Counted from the first letter of the stretch, positions 43,672 through 53,627 are shown. The stretch: 64,000 bases of DNA from Oscillospiraceae bacterium (GCA_009782475.1 WRIZ01000003.1:1-64000), one strand, 5' to 3'. Translations and numbers: made by a program. The notes: generated by a model from the letters alone, not told the origin.

Positions 43672-44115
43672 TCAGCTCTTTAGTTGGCACGTCCCGCCCG
43701 CGGCCTCGATTTTTTCTTTCGCCGAAGCGGAAAAACTGTCTGCCACGATGGTAAATGCAACCTTGATTTCCCCGTTCCCCAGCACTTTCAACCCGTGGGG
43801 GCATTTGCGCAGGATGCGTTTTTCCAGCAAGGTTTCCGCCGTGACGATCGCGCCTTTTTCAAAGCTCTCGAAGGCTTTCAGGTTGACCGCCGTCAGCGGC
43901 GCCGCGAAACGGTTGTTGAAGCCGCGTTTGGGGAGCCTGATCTTCATCGGCATTTGGCCGCCTTCAAAGCCGCGTTTCCGGCTGTAGCCGCTGCGGGACT
44001 TTTGGCCTTTATGCCCTCTGCCGGAGGTTTTACCGTTGCCCGACGCCGGCCCGCGCCCTACGCGGTAACCGTCTTCACGGCTTCCCGCCGCCGGAGCCAA
44101 TTCATGCAGTTTCAT
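43672..44115 (-). CDS. rplO: Ribosomal protein uL15
   Basis: 147 residues. [20 protein letters not shown], then GNGKTSGRGHKGQKSRSGY and FEGGQMPMKIRLPKRGF are diagnostic. 50S assembly protein. Its ATG overlaps the rpmD stop (ATGA). Confidence 0.97.
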   Translation of the reverse strand: MKLHELAPAAGSREDGYRVGRGPASGNGKTSGRGHKGQKSRSGYSRKRGFEGGQMPMKIRLPKRGFNNRFAAPLTAVNLKAFESFEKGAIVTAETLLEKRILRKCPHGLKVLGNGEIKVAFTIVADSFSASAKEKIEAAGGTCQLKS

Positions 44116-44291
44116 TTCGTTTCCCCCTGCACCTTTACAAGGTAACCGATCTGCGCGATTTTTCCACGCGTAGCCTCGTTATCAGGTTGTTCTGTTGTAT
44201 CGTTGATCCGCCGCAAGCCGAGGCTGTGCGCCGTGGCGATGTGTTTGTCATGGCGGCCGCTGAGGCTCTTGACCAGTTTTACTTTAAGCAT
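44112..44291 (-). CDS. rpmD: Ribosomal protein uL30
   Basis: 59 residues: [20 protein letters not shown] then [20 protein letters not shown] and a short C-terminus, typical of bacterial L30. The start lies inside the end of rpsE (8-base overlap, ATGCTTAA) and the stop overlaps rplO (ATGA), so it is doubly coupled. It binds 23S rRNA in the 50S subunit. Confidence 0.95.
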   Translation of the reverse strand: MLKVKLVKSLSGRHDKHIATAHSLGLRRINDTTEQPDNEATRGKIAQIGYLVKVQGETK

Positions 44292-44811
44292 GACGCACCC
44301 CCAGGATGGCTTCCGGGGATTTGCCGCGCACCCGGGCTACGTCGGCAATGCTTTTGAGTGATTTTAAGCCCTGCATGGTTGCGGTGACGACGTTCTGCGG
44401 ATTGTTGGAACGCAGGCATTTGGTACGCACGTCGCGGATTCCGGCGGCTTCCATCACGGCGCGCACCGGCCCTCCGGCGATGACGCCGGTGCCGGGGGCG
44501 GCCGGTTTGAGCAAAACCCGCCCGGCTCCGAAAACACCGATCACTTCATGCGGGATGGTGGTTCCTTTGAGGTTGATCTTGACAAGGTTTTTCTTGGCGT
44601 CTTCAATCCCCTTGCGGATGGCGTCGGGAACCTCGCCCGCTTTGCCAAGCCCGAACCCCACTGTGCCGTTGCCGTCACCGACGACGACCAGCGCGGCGAA
44701 CTTGAAGATACGACCGCCTTTGACGGTTTTGGAGACGCGGTTGAGGGAAATGACCTTTTCCTTCATATCGCTTTCGGCTGCGTCTCTTCTGTCTCTTTGT
44801 TGATAGGCCAC
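44284..44811 (-). CDS. rpsE: Ribosomal protein uS5
   Basis: 175 residues from a GTG (AAGGAGGG upstream). [40 protein letters not shown], and [19 protein letters not shown] are S5 signatures. It guards decoding accuracy at the mRNA entry of the 30S subunit. Confidence 0.97.
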   Translation of the reverse strand: MAYQQRDRRDAAESDMKEKVISLNRVSKTVKGGRIFKFAALVVVGDGNGTVGFGLGKAGEVPDAIRKGIEDAKKNLVKINLKGTTIPHEVIGVFGAGRVLLKPAAPGTGVIAGGPVRAVMEAAGIRDVRTKCLRSNNPQNVVTATMQGLKSLKSIADVARVRGKSPEAILGVRHA

Positions 44812-44823
44812 TGGTTTCCCTCC

Positions 44824-45186
44824 TTAAAATTCTAATCCGGCTTCGCGGGCGCCTTCGGCCAGCTCTTTCACCCGTCCGTGGTAAAGATAGCCGCCGCGGT
44901 CAAAGACCACGTTTTTGCAACCCTTTTTCACGGCGCGTTTGGCGAGCAGTTTGCCGACTTCGCGCGCACCCTCTTTGTTGCCGCCGTTTTTCCCTTTGAA
45001 CTCTTTATCCAGCGACGAGGCGGCGCACAGCGTTGTGCCCGTTCCGTCGTCGATGATCTGCGCGTAGATGTGGTTTAAGCTGCGGTATACGTTGAGGCGC
45101 GGACGGGAAGCCGTCCCTTCGATTTTACCGCGCACACGGCGGTGACGCCTTTTGCGCTGAGCCTCTGTGTCAGGCCGCTTGACCAT
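44824..45186 (-). CDS. rplR: Ribosomal protein uL18
   Basis: 120 residues from the ATG at 45186; a TTG six bases earlier is possible but less likely. [20 protein letters not shown] and [20 protein letters not shown] are typical. It binds 5S rRNA. Palindromic element copy 3 lies just upstream. Confidence 0.96.
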   Translation of the reverse strand: MVKRPDTEAQRKRRHRRVRGKIEGTASRPRLNVYRSLNHIYAQIIDDGTGTTLCAASSLDKEFKGKNGGNKEGAREVGKLLAKRAVKKGCKNVVFDRGGYLYHGRVKELAEGAREAGLEF

Positions 45187-45206
45187 GGCCAATATCCCCC
45201 TATCCT

Positions 45207-45280
45207 GTCGCGCTTCATGCGCGTGTCGCGGTCGGTCGTGGAAGTGAATTCCACTCCCTGCTCCCCGATGGAGCAGCTCT
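45207..45280. repeat. Palindromic intergenic element, copy 3 of 4
   Basis: Read on the minus strand: GAGCTGCTCCATCGG, inner stem GTGGAATTCACTTCCAC, then ACACGCGCATGAAGCGCGACAG. Its edge completes the rplF TAG stop, and it ends a few bases before the rplR ribosome site. Confidence 0.85.
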
Positions 45281-45824
45281 ATTTCTTCTTGCCGCCGGCT
45301 TTACCCTCTTTGCGGCGGATAACTTCTCCGGCGTATTTGATGCCCTTGCCCTTATACGGTTCGGGCGGGCGTTTCTCGCGGATTTCGGCGGCCAGCTGGC
45401 CGACGCGCTGTTTGTCGCTTCCCGAAACGGTGATTTTATTTCCTTCCACCGCAATCGCTAAGCCTTCGGGCGGATCGACAAACACCTGATGGGAATATCC
45501 TACATTGAGGACAAGCTGTTTGCCCTGCATGGCGGCGCGGTAACCGACGCCGTTGACTTCCAGCTGCTTGGCAAAGCCTGTTGTGACGCCCACCACCATA
45601 TTGTCGAGCAGGGTGCGCCCCAAGCCGTGCTGGCTGCGGTGCTCTTTGCTGTCGGACGGGCGGGTGGTGTTGATGACGCCTTCGCCCCGTTCGTAGGCAA
45701 GCATGGGCGGCAGCTGCTGTGTAAGCGTCCCTTTCGGCCCTTTGACGGTGGCAAAATTGGTTTCGCTGAAACTGACTTCCACACCGGCCGGTACAGGTAT
45801 GGGTTTTCTTCCGATTCTTGACAT
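45279..45824 (-). CDS. rplF: Ribosomal protein uL6
   Basis: 181 residues. [20 protein letters not shown] and the C-terminal [20 protein letters not shown] are diagnostic. Two related alpha-beta domains; located near the factor-binding site of the 50S subunit. SD GGGGGAGG. Confidence 0.97.
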   Translation of the reverse strand: MSRIGRKPIPVPAGVEVSFSETNFATVKGPKGTLTQQLPPMLAYERGEGVINTTRPSDSKEHRSQHGLGRTLLDNMVVGVTTGFAKQLEVNGVGYRAAMQGKQLVLNVGYSHQVFVDPPEGLAIAVEGNKITVSGSDKQRVGQLAAEIREKRPPEPYKGKGIKYAGEVIRRKEGKAGGKKK

Positions 45825-45839
45825 ATTAGTTTCCTCCCC

Positions 45840-46238
45840 CTACCAAACGAACGCAAGCACTTCGCCGCCAATATTGGCCGCGCGCGCTTTTTTGTCGGTC
45901 ATAAGGCCTTTAGAGGTCGAAATGATGGCAATGCCAAGCCCCCGCAGCACTTGCGGCAATTCCTCCGAACCGGCGTAAATACGCAGGCCGGGTTTGGAAA
46001 CGCGGCGCAGCCCGGTGATGGCCTTCTCTTTTGTAGGCAGATATTTCAAAGCGACGCGGATGACGCCCTGCCCTTTGTCTTCGATATTTTGGACATTCTT
46101 GATATACCCTTCTTCAAGAAGGATACCGGCGATCGACTTCTTCAGGTTGCTCGCCGGGATGTCCACGGTTTCATGCCGAGCGGCGTTCGCGTTGCGGATG
46201 CGCGTCAGCATATCGGCCACGGGATCGGTGATTTGCAT
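45840..46238 (-). CDS. rpsH: Ribosomal protein uS8
   Basis: 132 residues. [20 protein letters not shown] at the start and [20 protein letters not shown] near the end identify it. Central domain assembly protein of the 30S subunit. SD AGGAGG. Confidence 0.97.
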   Translation of the reverse strand: MQITDPVADMLTRIRNANAARHETVDIPASNLKKSIAGILLEEGYIKNVQNIEDKGQGVIRVALKYLPTKEKAITGLRRVSKPGLRIYAGSEELPQVLRGLGIAIISTSKGLMTDKKARAANIGGEVLAFVW

Positions 46239-46281
46239 GATTCTACCTCCTGTTATGTTGAGGTCAAAGGGATTCGGCGGT

Positions 46282-46467
46282 TCACCAAGATGCCTTCCGT
46301 ACCCCGGGGATCTGCCCTTTATACGCGATTTCGCGGAAACAGATACGGCAGATGCCGTAGTTGCGCAGATAGGCGTGCGGACGCCCGCAGATCTTACAGC
46401 GGTTATAAGCCCTTGTGGGATATTTGGGGGGCTTCTGCTGTTTCAAAACCAATGCTTTCTTCGCCAT
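46282..46467 (-). CDS. rpsN: Ribosomal protein uS14, type Z
   Basis: 61 residues, the short zinc form. Cys24, Cys27, Cys40 and Cys43 ([16 protein letters not shown]) bind zinc. C-terminal [11 protein letters not shown] is typical. Part of the 30S head. SD AAAGGAGG. Confidence 0.97.
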   Translation of the reverse strand: MAKKALVLKQQKPPKYPTRAYNRCKICGRPHAYLRNYGICRICFREIAYKGQIPGVRKASW

Positions 46468-46484
46468 GTTCGGGCAATCCTCCT

Positions 46485-47030
46485 TTAGGCTGTTCTAGCA
46501 AACGGAGCACCTAACAGTGTCAGCAGCTCCAAGGCTTCCTCGTCGGTGTTGGCGGTCGTGCAGATGACGATGTCCATCCCTCTGATCTTGTCGATCTTAT
46601 CATAGACGATCTCGGGGAAGATCAGCTGCTCTTTCAGCCCCAGCGCGTAGTTGCCGCGTCCGTCGAAAGCCGAGGGGTTGATGCCGCGGAAGTCGCGCAC
46701 GCGCGGCAGGGCGACATTGAGCAGACGGTCGAGAAATTCCCACATGCGAGCCCCGCGCAAGGTCACTTTCACGCCGACCGGCATTCCGGTACGCACCTTG
46801 AAGTTGGCGACCGATTTCCGCGCCTTTGTGACAACGGCTTTCTGCCCCGTGATTTGGGAGAGATCACCCGCAACGGCGTCGAGAACCTTGGAGTTGTCGC
46901 GCGCGTCGCCGCAGCCGACGTTGATGACGATCTTATCCAGCCGGGGTATTTGCATCACGCTTTTATACGAGAATTTCTTCATCATAGCGGGCGCGATCTC
47001 TTTTTGATAACGCTCTTTCATTCTGGGCAT
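46485..47030 (-). CDS. rplE: Ribosomal protein uL5
   Basis: 181 residues. [38 protein letters not shown], and [20 protein letters not shown] identify it. It binds 5S rRNA and forms an intersubunit bridge. SD GGAGG. Confidence 0.97.
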   Translation of the reverse strand: MPRMKERYQKEIAPAMMKKFSYKSVMQIPRLDKIVINVGCGDARDNSKVLDAVAGDLSQITGQKAVVTKARKSVANFKVRTGMPVGVKVTLRGARMWEFLDRLLNVALPRVRDFRGINPSAFDGRGNYALGLKEQLIFPEIVYDKIDKIRGMDIVICTTANTDEEALELLTLLGAPFARTA

Positions 47031-47042
47031 CGCTCTTGCCTC

Positions 47043-47360
47043 CTAGACCGTATCTCCGCACTGCTTACACAAGCGGCTCTTTGTGCCGTCCTCGGCAATG
47101 TGGTGGGCGGCTCTGGTTGGTTTTTGGCACTTTTGGCAGACACGCATCACTTTGGAGGCGTAGATGGGGCATTCCTTCTCGGTAATGCCGCCCGGATCGT
47201 TGCGTTTGCGGGGTTTGCGGTGTTTTTTAGCAACATTGATCCCTTCGACCAAAACCTTGTTATCCTTGGGCAGGGTGAGCAGCACTTTGCCTTTTCTGCC
47301 CTTTTCCTTGCCGGATAATACGACGACAACGTCATCTTTGCGGATCGATAAGCTGTTCAT
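47043..47360 (-). CDS. rplX: Ribosomal protein uL24
   Basis: 105 residues. KOW motif in IRKDDVVVVLSGKEKGRKGK, followed by VLVEGINVAKKHRKPRKRND. The C-terminal half carries two CxxC pairs (CQKC, CKQC), a zinc-type tail common in Firmicutes. Early 50S assembly protein. Confidence 0.97.
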   Translation of the reverse strand: MNSLSIRKDDVVVVLSGKEKGRKGKVLLTLPKDNKVLVEGINVAKKHRKPRKRNDPGGITEKECPIYASKVMRVCQKCQKPTRAAHHIAEDGTKSRLCKQCGDTV

Positions 47361-47362
47361 GG

Positions 47363-47731
47363 TTAAATTACCTCCGGGGCAAGGGACAATATTTTCATAT
47401 AGTCCTTGTCGCGCAATTCACGGGCGACCGGGCCGAAGATACGCGTTCCGCGCGGATTCTTGTCCTCTTTGATCAGCACGCCCGCGTTGTCGTCAAAACG
47501 GACGTAGGAACCGTCCGGCCTGCGGACGGCGTGCGACGTGCGCACGATGACCGCTTTGACCACATCGCCTTTACGAACCGCGCTGGCCGGAGCCGCTTTG
47601 CGGACAGACGCGACCACAACGTCGCCGACGCCGCCGTATTTACGGCTGGAACCGCCCAAAACGCGGATGACTTTGATTTCCTTGGCGCCGGTGTTATCGG
47701 CAACCGTCAGATAGGATTCCTGTTGTACCAT
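47363..47731 (-). CDS. rplN: Ribosomal protein uL14
   Basis: 122 residues. [20 protein letters not shown] and [20 protein letters not shown] are diagnostic. It lies at the subunit interface of the 50S. SD AGGAGGG abuts palindromic element copy 4. Confidence 0.97.
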   Translation of the reverse strand: MVQQESYLTVADNTGAKEIKVIRVLGGSSRKYGGVGDVVVASVRKAAPASAVRKGDVVKAVIVRTSHAVRRPDGSYVRFDDNAGVLIKEDKNPRGTRIFGPVARELRDKDYMKILSLAPEVI

Positions 47732-47747
47732 AGGGACTCACCCTCCT

Positions 47748-47820
47748 GTCACGCTCCATGCTCGTCTCGCCGACAGTGCTGGAATTGAATTCCATCACTT
47801 GCGAGCCGATGGAGCAGCTC
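47748..47820. repeat. Palindromic intergenic element, copy 4 of 4
   Basis: Read on the minus strand: GAGCTGCTCCATCGGCTCG, inner stem ATGGAATTCAATTCCA, then GAGACGAGCATGGAGCGTGACAG. It lies between the rpsQ stop and the rplN ribosome site. Confidence 0.85.
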
Positions 47821-47825
47821 TTTTA

Positions 47826-48188
47826 TTACTTGGCTTTTTCAATAATCTCAACCAGTCTCCAGCGTTTTTCCTTCGACAGCGGGCGGGTTTCCATGATCTT
47901 CACCTTATCCCCGACGCCGCACTCGTTGTTTTGGTCATGCGCTTTGAGCCTGTATGTGCGCTTGATGATTTTTTTGTAAAGCGGGTGACGCTGATGCGTT
48001 TCGATGGCGACGACAACGGTTTTGTCCATCTTGTCGCTCACAACCACGCCGATGCGCGTCTTGCGGAAATTGCGCCCGCCCACGGCGGCGGTCTTCTCTT
48101 CCGCGATGACAGAGCTTTGTTCCTTCGCAGCAGGCTCCATTTCATCCGCGGCGGCGGGTTCGGTTTGATTCAGCATTTCGTCCGTCAT
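47826..48188 (-). CDS. rpsQ: Ribosomal protein uS17 with N-terminal extension
   Basis: 120 residues, about 35 longer than usual. The S17 core starts near residue 40 ([20 protein letters not shown], then [18 protein letters not shown]). Before it lies an acidic, Ala/Glu-rich, probably disordered stretch. The ATG overlaps the rpmC stop (ATGA), which supports the long form, though an internal start cannot be excluded. Confidence 0.93.
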   Translation of the reverse strand: MTDEMLNQTEPAAADEMEPAAKEQSSVIAEEKTAAVGGRNFRKTRIGVVVSDKMDKTVVVAIETHQRHPLYKKIIKRTYRLKAHDQNNECGVGDKVKIMETRPLSKEKRWRLVEIIEKAK

Positions 48189-48391
48189 CGTCCGGCCGCC
48201 TCCTTCAGTTCGTTTTCACGGATGAGCGTTTTCACACGCGCGATGTCTTTTTTCACGTCGCTGATGCGGATGGGATTGTCGAGCTGGTTGGTGGCGTGCT
48301 GCATACGCAGGTTGAAGAGGTCTTTTTTCAAATCAATCAGCTTGACGTCCAATTCACCGGTGCTGAGGTCGCGCAGTTCGTTGATCTTCAT
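48185..48391 (-). CDS. rpmC: Ribosomal protein uL29
   Basis: 68 residues. [20 protein letters not shown] and [20 protein letters not shown] are typical. Located at the polypeptide exit tunnel. It overlaps rplP upstream and rpsQ downstream by 4 bases each. Confidence 0.97.
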   Translation of the reverse strand: MKINELRDLSTGELDVKLIDLKKDLFNLRMQHATNQLDNPIRISDVKKDIARVKTLIRENELKEAAGR

Positions 48392-48822
48392 TCCGCCCCG
48401 CCCTCCGTTCCGGTCTGCTCGCGCAGGACAAACTTACATTTGATGGGCAGTTTGTGCATGGCCAAGCGCAGGGATTCCCGTGCCAAAGCCTCGTCTACAC
48501 CGGCCACCTCGAACATGATCCGTCCAGGCTTGACCACCGCCACCCAATACTCGGGCGAACCTTTACCCGAACCCATCCGGGTCTCGGCGGGTTTGCTCGT
48601 CACCGGCTTATGCGGGAAGATTTTGATCCAAACCTTGCCGCCCCTCTTCATGTGGCGGGTCATCGCGATACGGGCCGCTTCGATTTGGTTGCCGGTGATC
48701 CAGCCCGGTTCCATGGCCATCAGGCCGTATTCACCGTTGGAAACGAAATTGCCCCGCGTGGCTTTGCCTTTCATCCGTCCGCGCTGTACGCGGCGGTACT
48801 TGACTCTTTTTGGTAACAACAT
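48388..48822 (-). CDS. rplP: Ribosomal protein uL16
   Basis: 144 residues. [20 protein letters not shown], then [20 protein letters not shown] and [17 protein letters not shown] identify it. It lies near the peptidyl transferase centre and A-site tRNA. Confidence 0.97.
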   Translation of the reverse strand: MLLPKRVKYRRVQRGRMKGKATRGNFVSNGEYGLMAMEPGWITGNQIEAARIAMTRHMKRGGKVWIKIFPHKPVTSKPAETRMGSGKGSPEYWVAVVKPGRIMFEVAGVDEALARESLRLAMHKLPIKCKFVLREQTGTEGGAE

Positions 48823-48824
48823 GA

Positions 48825-49727
48825 TTAGCTGCCTCCTTCACGGCGCGGCGGTGCGCCGCCCGGACGCGAGCCGCCTCCCGCGGGTCTTGGTCCGCCAAAA
48901 CCGCCTCCGCCGCCCGGTCTGCCCGAGCCGCCGAATCCACCGCCCGGCCTTCCGCCGCCGCCCGGTCTGCCCGGGCCGCCCGGACGCCCGCCGTCACGGC
49001 GGCCGCCTCGGTCGTCTCTGCGGTCGCGCCTGTCGCGCCGGTCACGGTCGTCACGGATGCGGGGGGCTTCGATGGTGCGCGGCCCCATGCGGTTGCCCGC
49101 CGTGAGGACTTCGCCTTTGTAAATCCATACCTTGACGCCGATACGCCCGTAAGTGGTCGCCGCTTCGGCGAACCCGTAATCGATGTCGGCGCGCAGTGTT
49201 TGCAGAGGAATGGTGCCTTCGTGGTAGTGCTCATTCCGCGCGATCTCGGCTCCGCCCAAACGTCCCGAAACGGCCGTTTTGATGCCGCGGGCTCCGCCCC
49301 GCATTGAACGCATCATGGCTTGCTTCATGGCGCGGCGGAACGAAATACGTTTTTCGAGCTGCTGGGCGATGTTCTCGGCAACCAGCTGAGCGTTGAGGTC
49401 GGGCTGTTTGACTTCCACAATATTCAAAGCAACAGGCTTTTTGACCATTTTTTCGATCTCGGCGCGCAGTTTTTCAATGTCCTGACCGCCCCGCCCGATG
49501 ACCATGCCAGGTTTGGCGCAATGGAGGAAGACGCGGACGCGTGTGCTGTCGCGCTCGATCTCAATGCGCGGGATGCCCGCCATGTGGAGTTTCTTTTTCA
49601 GAAACTCGCGGACGCGGTAATCTTCGACGATGAGGTCGCCGACTTTATCAGGCCTTGCGTACCAGCGGGAATCCCAGCCTTTGATGACGCCTACGCGCAA
49701 ACCGTGCGGATTGACTTTCTGTCCCAT
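48825..49727 (-). CDS. rpsC: Ribosomal protein uS3 with long Arg/Gly-rich tail
   Basis: 300 residues; bacterial S3 is usually near 220. The normal part (to about 217) has KH domain [20 protein letters not shown] and the end [12 protein letters not shown]. It is followed by about 80 low-complexity residues: first Arg/Asp repeats ([12 protein letters not shown]), then Gly/Arg/Pro repeats of the form GRPGGGG. The tail is encoded at 48825-49070 without a frame break. S3 forms the mRNA entry tunnel. Confidence 0.95.
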   Translation of the reverse strand: MGQKVNPHGLRVGVIKGWDSRWYARPDKVGDLIVEDYRVREFLKKKLHMAGIPRIEIERDSTRVRVFLHCAKPGMVIGRGGQDIEKLRAEIEKMVKKPVALNIVEVKQPDLNAQLVAENIAQQLEKRISFRRAMKQAMMRSMRGGARGIKTAVSGRLGGAEIARNEHYHEGTIPLQTLRADIDYGFAEAATTYGRIGVKVWIYKGEVLTAGNRMGPRTIEAPRIRDDRDRRDRRDRRDDRGGRRDGGRPGGPGRPGGGGRPGGGFGGSGRPGGGGGFGGPRPAGGGSRPGGAPPRREGGS

Positions 49728-49741
49728 ATAGGCGATCCTCC

Positions 49742-50089
49742 TTAGCTTTCTTCGCCGTCGCGCTCGGCAACGGTGACGGTGATGTGACTGGTGCGTTTGA
49801 AGACGCGGAATCCGCGGCCTTTGGCGCGGGCGTGCATCCGCTTCATGATCGGTCCCGCGCCGACCAGCACCTGAGATACATAGAGCCCGTCGCGGTCGAT
49901 GTCGAATTTGCTCTCGGCGTTGGCGCAGGCACTGTCCAGCACCTTGACCAAAAGCTCGCTCGCCGCTTTGGGGGTGTGCAGAAGGATGGCGCGGGCTTTT
50001 TTAACGTCTTTGCCCCTGATCAGTGCTCCCACAATGGATACCTTCCGCGGCGAAATGCGGGCGTATTTATGATGCGCTGTCGCTTGCAT
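49742..50089 (-). CDS. rplV: Ribosomal protein uL22
   Basis: 115 residues. [20 protein letters not shown] and [19 protein letters not shown] are characteristic. Its loop lines the exit tunnel. SD GGGAGG. Confidence 0.97.
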   Translation of the reverse strand: MQATAHHKYARISPRKVSIVGALIRGKDVKKARAILLHTPKAASELLVKVLDSACANAESKFDIDRDGLYVSQVLVGAGPIMKRMHARAKGRGFRVFKRTSHITVTVAERDGEES

Positions 50090-50095
50090 ACTCGT

Positions 50096-50371
50096 TTACC
50101 TCCCGCTTGTCTTGCTTCCGGCATGACCCCGGAAGGTGCGCGTCGGGGCGAACTCGCCCAGTTTATGCCCGACCATGTCTTCGGTGATATAGACAGGCAC
50201 ATGCTTGCGTCCGTCATGGACGGCAAAGGTGTGCCCCACAAAGTCGGGGAATATGGTGGAGGCGCGGCTCCATGTCTTCAAGACCTTTTTCTCGTTCTTC
50301 TTGTTTAGCTCGTCTACCCGCTTTAACAGCTCGGGAGCGGCGAACGGGCCTTTTTTAATGCTTCTGCTCAT
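50096..50371 (-). CDS. rpsS: Ribosomal protein uS19
   Basis: 91 residues. [20 protein letters not shown] and [18 protein letters not shown] identify it. 30S head protein near S13. It is followed by rplV after 6 bases. Confidence 0.97.
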   Translation of the reverse strand: MSRSIKKGPFAAPELLKRVDELNKKNEKKVLKTWSRASTIFPDFVGHTFAVHDGRKHVPVYITEDMVGHKLGEFAPTRTFRGHAGSKTSGR

Positions 50372-50386
50372 GGATCCTCACCTCAC

Positions 50387-51220
50387 CTACTTAACATTAC
50401 GGCGTTTAACGATCAATTTATCGGTACGGTGCTTCTTCTTGCGGGTTTTATGCCCCAGTGTCGGCTTGCCCCACGGTGTGACCGGCCCCGGGCGTCCGAT
50501 CGGGCTTTTGCCCTCGCCGCCGCCGTGCGGATGGTCGCAGGGATTCATGACCGAGCCGCGCACCGTCGGACGGATGCCCATATGGCGTTTGCGCCCGGCT
50601 TTGCCGATTTGGATGTTCTCATGGTCGAGGTTGCCGATTTGGCCGATGGTGGCTTTGCAATCCAAACGCACGATACGCACTTCGCCCGAAGGGAGCCTGA
50701 TCTGCGCCGAAACGCCTTCTTTGGCCATCAGCTGAGCCGAAGCCCCCGCGCTGCGCACCATCTGCGCCCCGCGCCCGGGATAAAGCTCAATGTTGTGGAT
50801 GACGGTGCCGAGCGGGATGTTGGCGATGGGCAGACAGTTGCCCGGCCGGATGTCGGCTCCCGCGCCCGAGATAACGGTGTTGCCGTCTTTGAGGCCGACG
50901 GGGGCGATGATATACCGCTTCTCGCCGTCTTGATATTCAACCAGCGCGATGTTGGCACTGCGGTTGGGGTCGTATTCAATGCCGATGACTTTGGCCGGCA
51001 TATCGAGCTTGTCGCGTTTGAAGTCGATTTTGCGGTATTTGCGCTTCTCGCCGCCGCCGTGGTGGCGAACGGTGATGCGCCCGTAGCTGTTGCGGCCGGC
51101 CGTCTTCTTCATCGGCTCGAGCAGGGATTTTTCCGGGGTCTTTTTGGTGATCTCGGCAAAATCGCTGACCGTCATATGCCGCCGGGACGGGGTCGTAGGT
51201 CTAAACGTTTTAATTCCCAT
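50387..51220 (-). CDS. rplB: Ribosomal protein uL2
   Basis: 277 residues. [39 protein letters not shown], and the catalytic-region segment [20 protein letters not shown] with the conserved His. Needed for subunit joining and peptidyl transfer. Confidence 0.98.
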   Translation of the reverse strand: MGIKTFRPTTPSRRHMTVSDFAEITKKTPEKSLLEPMKKTAGRNSYGRITVRHHGGGEKRKYRKIDFKRDKLDMPAKVIGIEYDPNRSANIALVEYQDGEKRYIIAPVGLKDGNTVISGAGADIRPGNCLPIANIPLGTVIHNIELYPGRGAQMVRSAGASAQLMAKEGVSAQIRLPSGEVRIVRLDCKATIGQIGNLDHENIQIGKAGRKRHMGIRPTVRGSVMNPCDHPHGGGEGKSPIGRPGPVTPWGKPTLGHKTRKKKHRTDKLIVKRRNVK

Positions 51221-51238
51221 AATTTTCAGCCCTTCTAA

Positions 51239-51297
51239 CTGTTAACCATTAACCATTGACCAAATTGTCAATTGTCAATTGTCAACTGTCAATTGAC
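51239..51297. repeat. TTGTCAA-type heptamer repeats between rplB and rplW
   Basis: The spacer is almost entirely tandem units: TTAACCA twice, then five units of the TTGTCAA/CTGTCAA type on the plus strand. The unit is related to the GTTGACA-like heptamers in the 16S V1 insert. Confidence 0.75.
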
Positions 51298-51591
51298 TTA
51301 CACCATCCCCTCGAAGAATTCGATGCCCTTGCTTTCGGGTTTGAGCCGGACAATGGCTTTTTTGCGAGCCGAACGGCGTCCGATGTGAACGCCCATGCGT
51401 TTGACCTTGCCCTGCACGTTCATGGTATTGACCGATTGGACTTCCACGCCGAAAATGGTCTCCACCGCTTGGCGGATCTCGATCTTGTTGGCGTCGCGGG
51501 CGACCTCGAAAGCGTATATCTTGTCGCCGGCTTTTTCCATCGAACGTTCGGTGATGATGGGCTTGACGATAATGTCATACGGTGTTTTCAT
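51298..51591 (-). CDS. rplW: Ribosomal protein uL23
   Basis: 97 residues. [20 protein letters not shown] and [20 protein letters not shown] are diagnostic. It forms the docking site for trigger factor and SRP at the tunnel exit. The ATG overlaps the rplD stop (ATGA). Confidence 0.97.
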   Translation of the reverse strand: MKTPYDIIVKPIITERSMEKAGDKIYAFEVARDANKIEIRQAVETIFGVEVQSVNTMNVQGKVKRMGVHIGRRSARKKAIVRLKPESKGIEFFEGMV

Positions 51592-52214
51592 TTTCCGAAC
51601 ACCTCCCCGATGGTTTCCAGCGCGGCTTTGTCAACAATCAGCGTTCCGGCGTTGACGATGTCATAGACGCTCATCACGCCCGTGAAGGTTGTTTTCACAC
51701 CCTGGATGTTGCGCGCCGATTTGACAATGTTCTCTTTTACGTCTTTTGTAACGACATAGCTCTTGCCTTCGACGCCCAGCGCGGCTAGGAAGGCGATGAA
51801 TGCCTTTGTCTTGATCTCCGGCATGTCCAGCCCGTCGATCACCAGCACTTTGTTGTCGGCCGCTTTCTGCGACAGCGCGCTGCGCATGGCCAAACGGCGG
51901 GTCTTCTTGTTGATGCTCATGGTGTAGTCGCGCGGCTTGGGCGCGAAGGCCACGCCGCCGTGCGTCCATTGGGGGGAGCGGGTGCTGCCCTGACGGGCGC
52001 GGCCTGTTCCCTTTTGGCGGTACGGCTTGGCGCCGCCGCCCCGGACTTCGGCGCGGGTGAGAGCCGACTGCGTGCCTTGGCGGCAGGCGGCAAGATGGGC
52101 TTTGACAACGGAATGAACGGAAGCGGCCGACGGTTCGATCCCAAACACCGCGTCGGGAAGATCTACTTCGCCTTTTTGCTTGCCCTTCATATCATATACC
52201 TTGGCTTTTGGCAT
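51588..52214 (-). CDS. rplD: Ribosomal protein uL4
   Basis: 208 residues. Conserved loop [20 protein letters not shown] and [19 protein letters not shown]. It lines the exit tunnel; in many bacteria it also regulates the S10 operon. SD AAGGAGGG. Confidence 0.97.
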   Translation of the reverse strand: MPKAKVYDMKGKQKGEVDLPDAVFGIEPSAASVHSVVKAHLAACRQGTQSALTRAEVRGGGAKPYRQKGTGRARQGSTRSPQWTHGGVAFAPKPRDYTMSINKKTRRLAMRSALSQKAADNKVLVIDGLDMPEIKTKAFIAFLAALGVEGKSYVVTKDVKENIVKSARNIQGVKTTFTGVMSVYDIVNAGTLIVDKAALETIGEVFGK

Positions 52215-52229
52215 GAGGAAACCCTCCTT

Positions 52230-52862
52230 TTACGCGTTTTTGACCGAATTTCGGATATACACTATATTCCCGCGGGAGCCGGGGACGGCACCCCTGACCA
52301 TGATAACGCCGTGCTCCGCGCTTGTCTTGACCACATCGAGATTGAGTACGGTGACCTGTTCGTCGCCCATGTGACCCGCCATTTTCTTGCCCGGCATGAC
52401 ACGGCTGGGGTCTGTACCCGAGCCTGTTGAGCCTAAGTGACGGTGAACCGGACCGCCGCCGTGGGACATGGACTTCCGGCCGTATCCGTGGCGTTTGATG
52501 GCACCCGCGTATCCCTTGCCTTTGGAAACACCGGTGACGTCTATCCGATCCCCGGCTTCAAAGACGGTTGCTTCGATAACGTCGCCCGTTTGGTACTCGC
52601 CTTCGAGCTGGAATTCTTTCAAGTGTTTTTTCAGCGAAACGCCCGCTTTATCGAAATGGCCGCGTTCGCCTTTGCTCAGTTTACGCTCTTTGGTGTCCAT
52701 AAACCCGAGCTGGACTGCTTTATAGCCGTCGCGTTCCATTGTTTTGACCTGGGCGACGACACAAGGTCCGGCTTTGATGACGGTGACCGGGATGACTTTG
52801 CCGGCTTCGTCGAAAATCTGCGTCATGCCGACCTTTTGCCCGATAATGGCTTTCTGCATCAT
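52230..52862 (-). CDS. rplC: Ribosomal protein uL3
   Basis: 210 residues. [20 protein letters not shown] and the signature [20 protein letters not shown], then [20 protein letters not shown]. Early 50S assembly protein near the peptidyl transferase centre. SD AGGAGG; ATG 52862 or 52859. Confidence 0.97.
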   Translation of the reverse strand: MMQKAIIGQKVGMTQIFDEAGKVIPVTVIKAGPCVVAQVKTMERDGYKAVQLGFMDTKERKLSKGERGHFDKAGVSLKKHLKEFQLEGEYQTGDVIEATVFEAGDRIDVTGVSKGKGYAGAIKRHGYGRKSMSHGGGPVHRHLGSTGSGTDPSRVMPGKKMAGHMGDEQVTVLNLDVVKTSAEHGVIMVRGAVPGSRGNIVYIRNSVKNA

Positions 52863-52904
52863 ATTTCCTCCTGTTATTGGTTGGCTGCGCCAACTTGACA
52901 GTAT

Positions 52905-53004
52905 TGCTCCCTCCGCCGCTTCGCGGCACCTCCCTCTGAGAGGGAGGCTGCAATCCCTTGGCTCCCTCTTTGAGGGGGCTCCCGCCGCAGGCGGGTGGGG
53001 GAGG
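52905..53004. repeat. GC-rich palindromic repeat between rpsJ and rplC
   Basis: Several nested inverted repeats: CCTCCCTCT-GAG-AGAGGGAGG (52930-52948), GCCGC-TTC-GCGGC (52914-52926), CTCCCTC/GAGGGGG and CCGCC/GGCGG. This looks like a REP-type intergenic element of the sort common in Clostridia genomes. It sits inside the operon and should fold in the mRNA. Only one copy is in the window. Confidence 0.6.
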
Positions 53005-53340
53005 TTACAGTTTGATCTCGATCTCGACGCCCGCGGGCAAATCTAAACCCATCAATGCCTCAACCGTTTTTTGGCTGGGTTTGATGATGTCGATCAGCCG
53101 TTTGTGCGTCCGGCGTTCAAACTGTTCGCGGCTGTCCTTATATTTATGGACGGCGCGCAGGATGGTGATGATCTCCTTATGGGTGGGAAGCGGAATCGGG
53201 CCGGATACGCGCGCGCCGTTCCGTTTAGCCGTCTCGACGATGCGCTCCGCGCTTTGGTCGATCAGCTGATGGTCGTAGGCCTTGAGGCGTATACGGATCT
53301 TTTCCTTGACCCTTGGGGCTTGCGCCGCGGTTGCAGCCAT
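53005..53340 (-). CDS. rpsJ: Ribosomal protein uS10
   Basis: 111 residues, with about 8 extra N-terminal residues (Ala-rich). [20 protein letters not shown] and [20 protein letters not shown] identify it. First gene of the ribosomal operon; in other bacteria also the NusE antitermination factor. SD GGGAGGAG. Confidence 0.97.
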   Translation of the reverse strand: MAATAAQAPRVKEKIRIRLKAYDHQLIDQSAERIVETAKRNGARVSGPIPLPTHKEIITILRAVHKYKDSREQFERRTHKRLIDIIKPSQKTVEALMGLDLPAGVEIEIKL

Positions 53341-53442
53341 GTTTCGGTCTCCTCCCTTGCATCCAAGCGTTAGCTTGGTGCGGTACGGGAAATATTTCTC
53401 TATTCCCCGCCGTGTGTGTCATCATCGCAAAGACGCTTGAAT

Positions 53443-53471
53443 AGTTTATCGCAAGCAAAATCCTTTGTCAA
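53443..53471 (-). promoter_or_regulatory. Promoter of the S10-spc-alpha operon
   Basis: Minus strand TTGACA (53471-53466), 17-base spacer, TAAACT (53448-53443). Identical hexamers and spacing to the rRNA promoter at 1230-1258. The leader to rpsJ is about 95 bases. Confidence 0.8.
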
Positions 53472-53598
53472 GCGTTTTTTCGCAAAAGTTTCAGAAAAAT
53501 TTATAAGCCCTCCCGCGCTGTGCCAAAAGGCCTGAAAACTCAATCATCATTCTCAGCCTCCCTGCCCCAATCCCACCCGAGAGAAAATCCCGGTTCTG

Positions 53599-53627
53599 TT
53601 GACGCGGGCTAACGTCTGTGATATTCT
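53599..53627 (+). promoter_or_regulatory. Promoter of small-ORF locus C
   Basis: TTGACG (53599-53604), 17-base spacer, TATTCT (53622-53627). The expected start near 53634 is the first base of the left inverted repeat. Confidence 0.65.
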
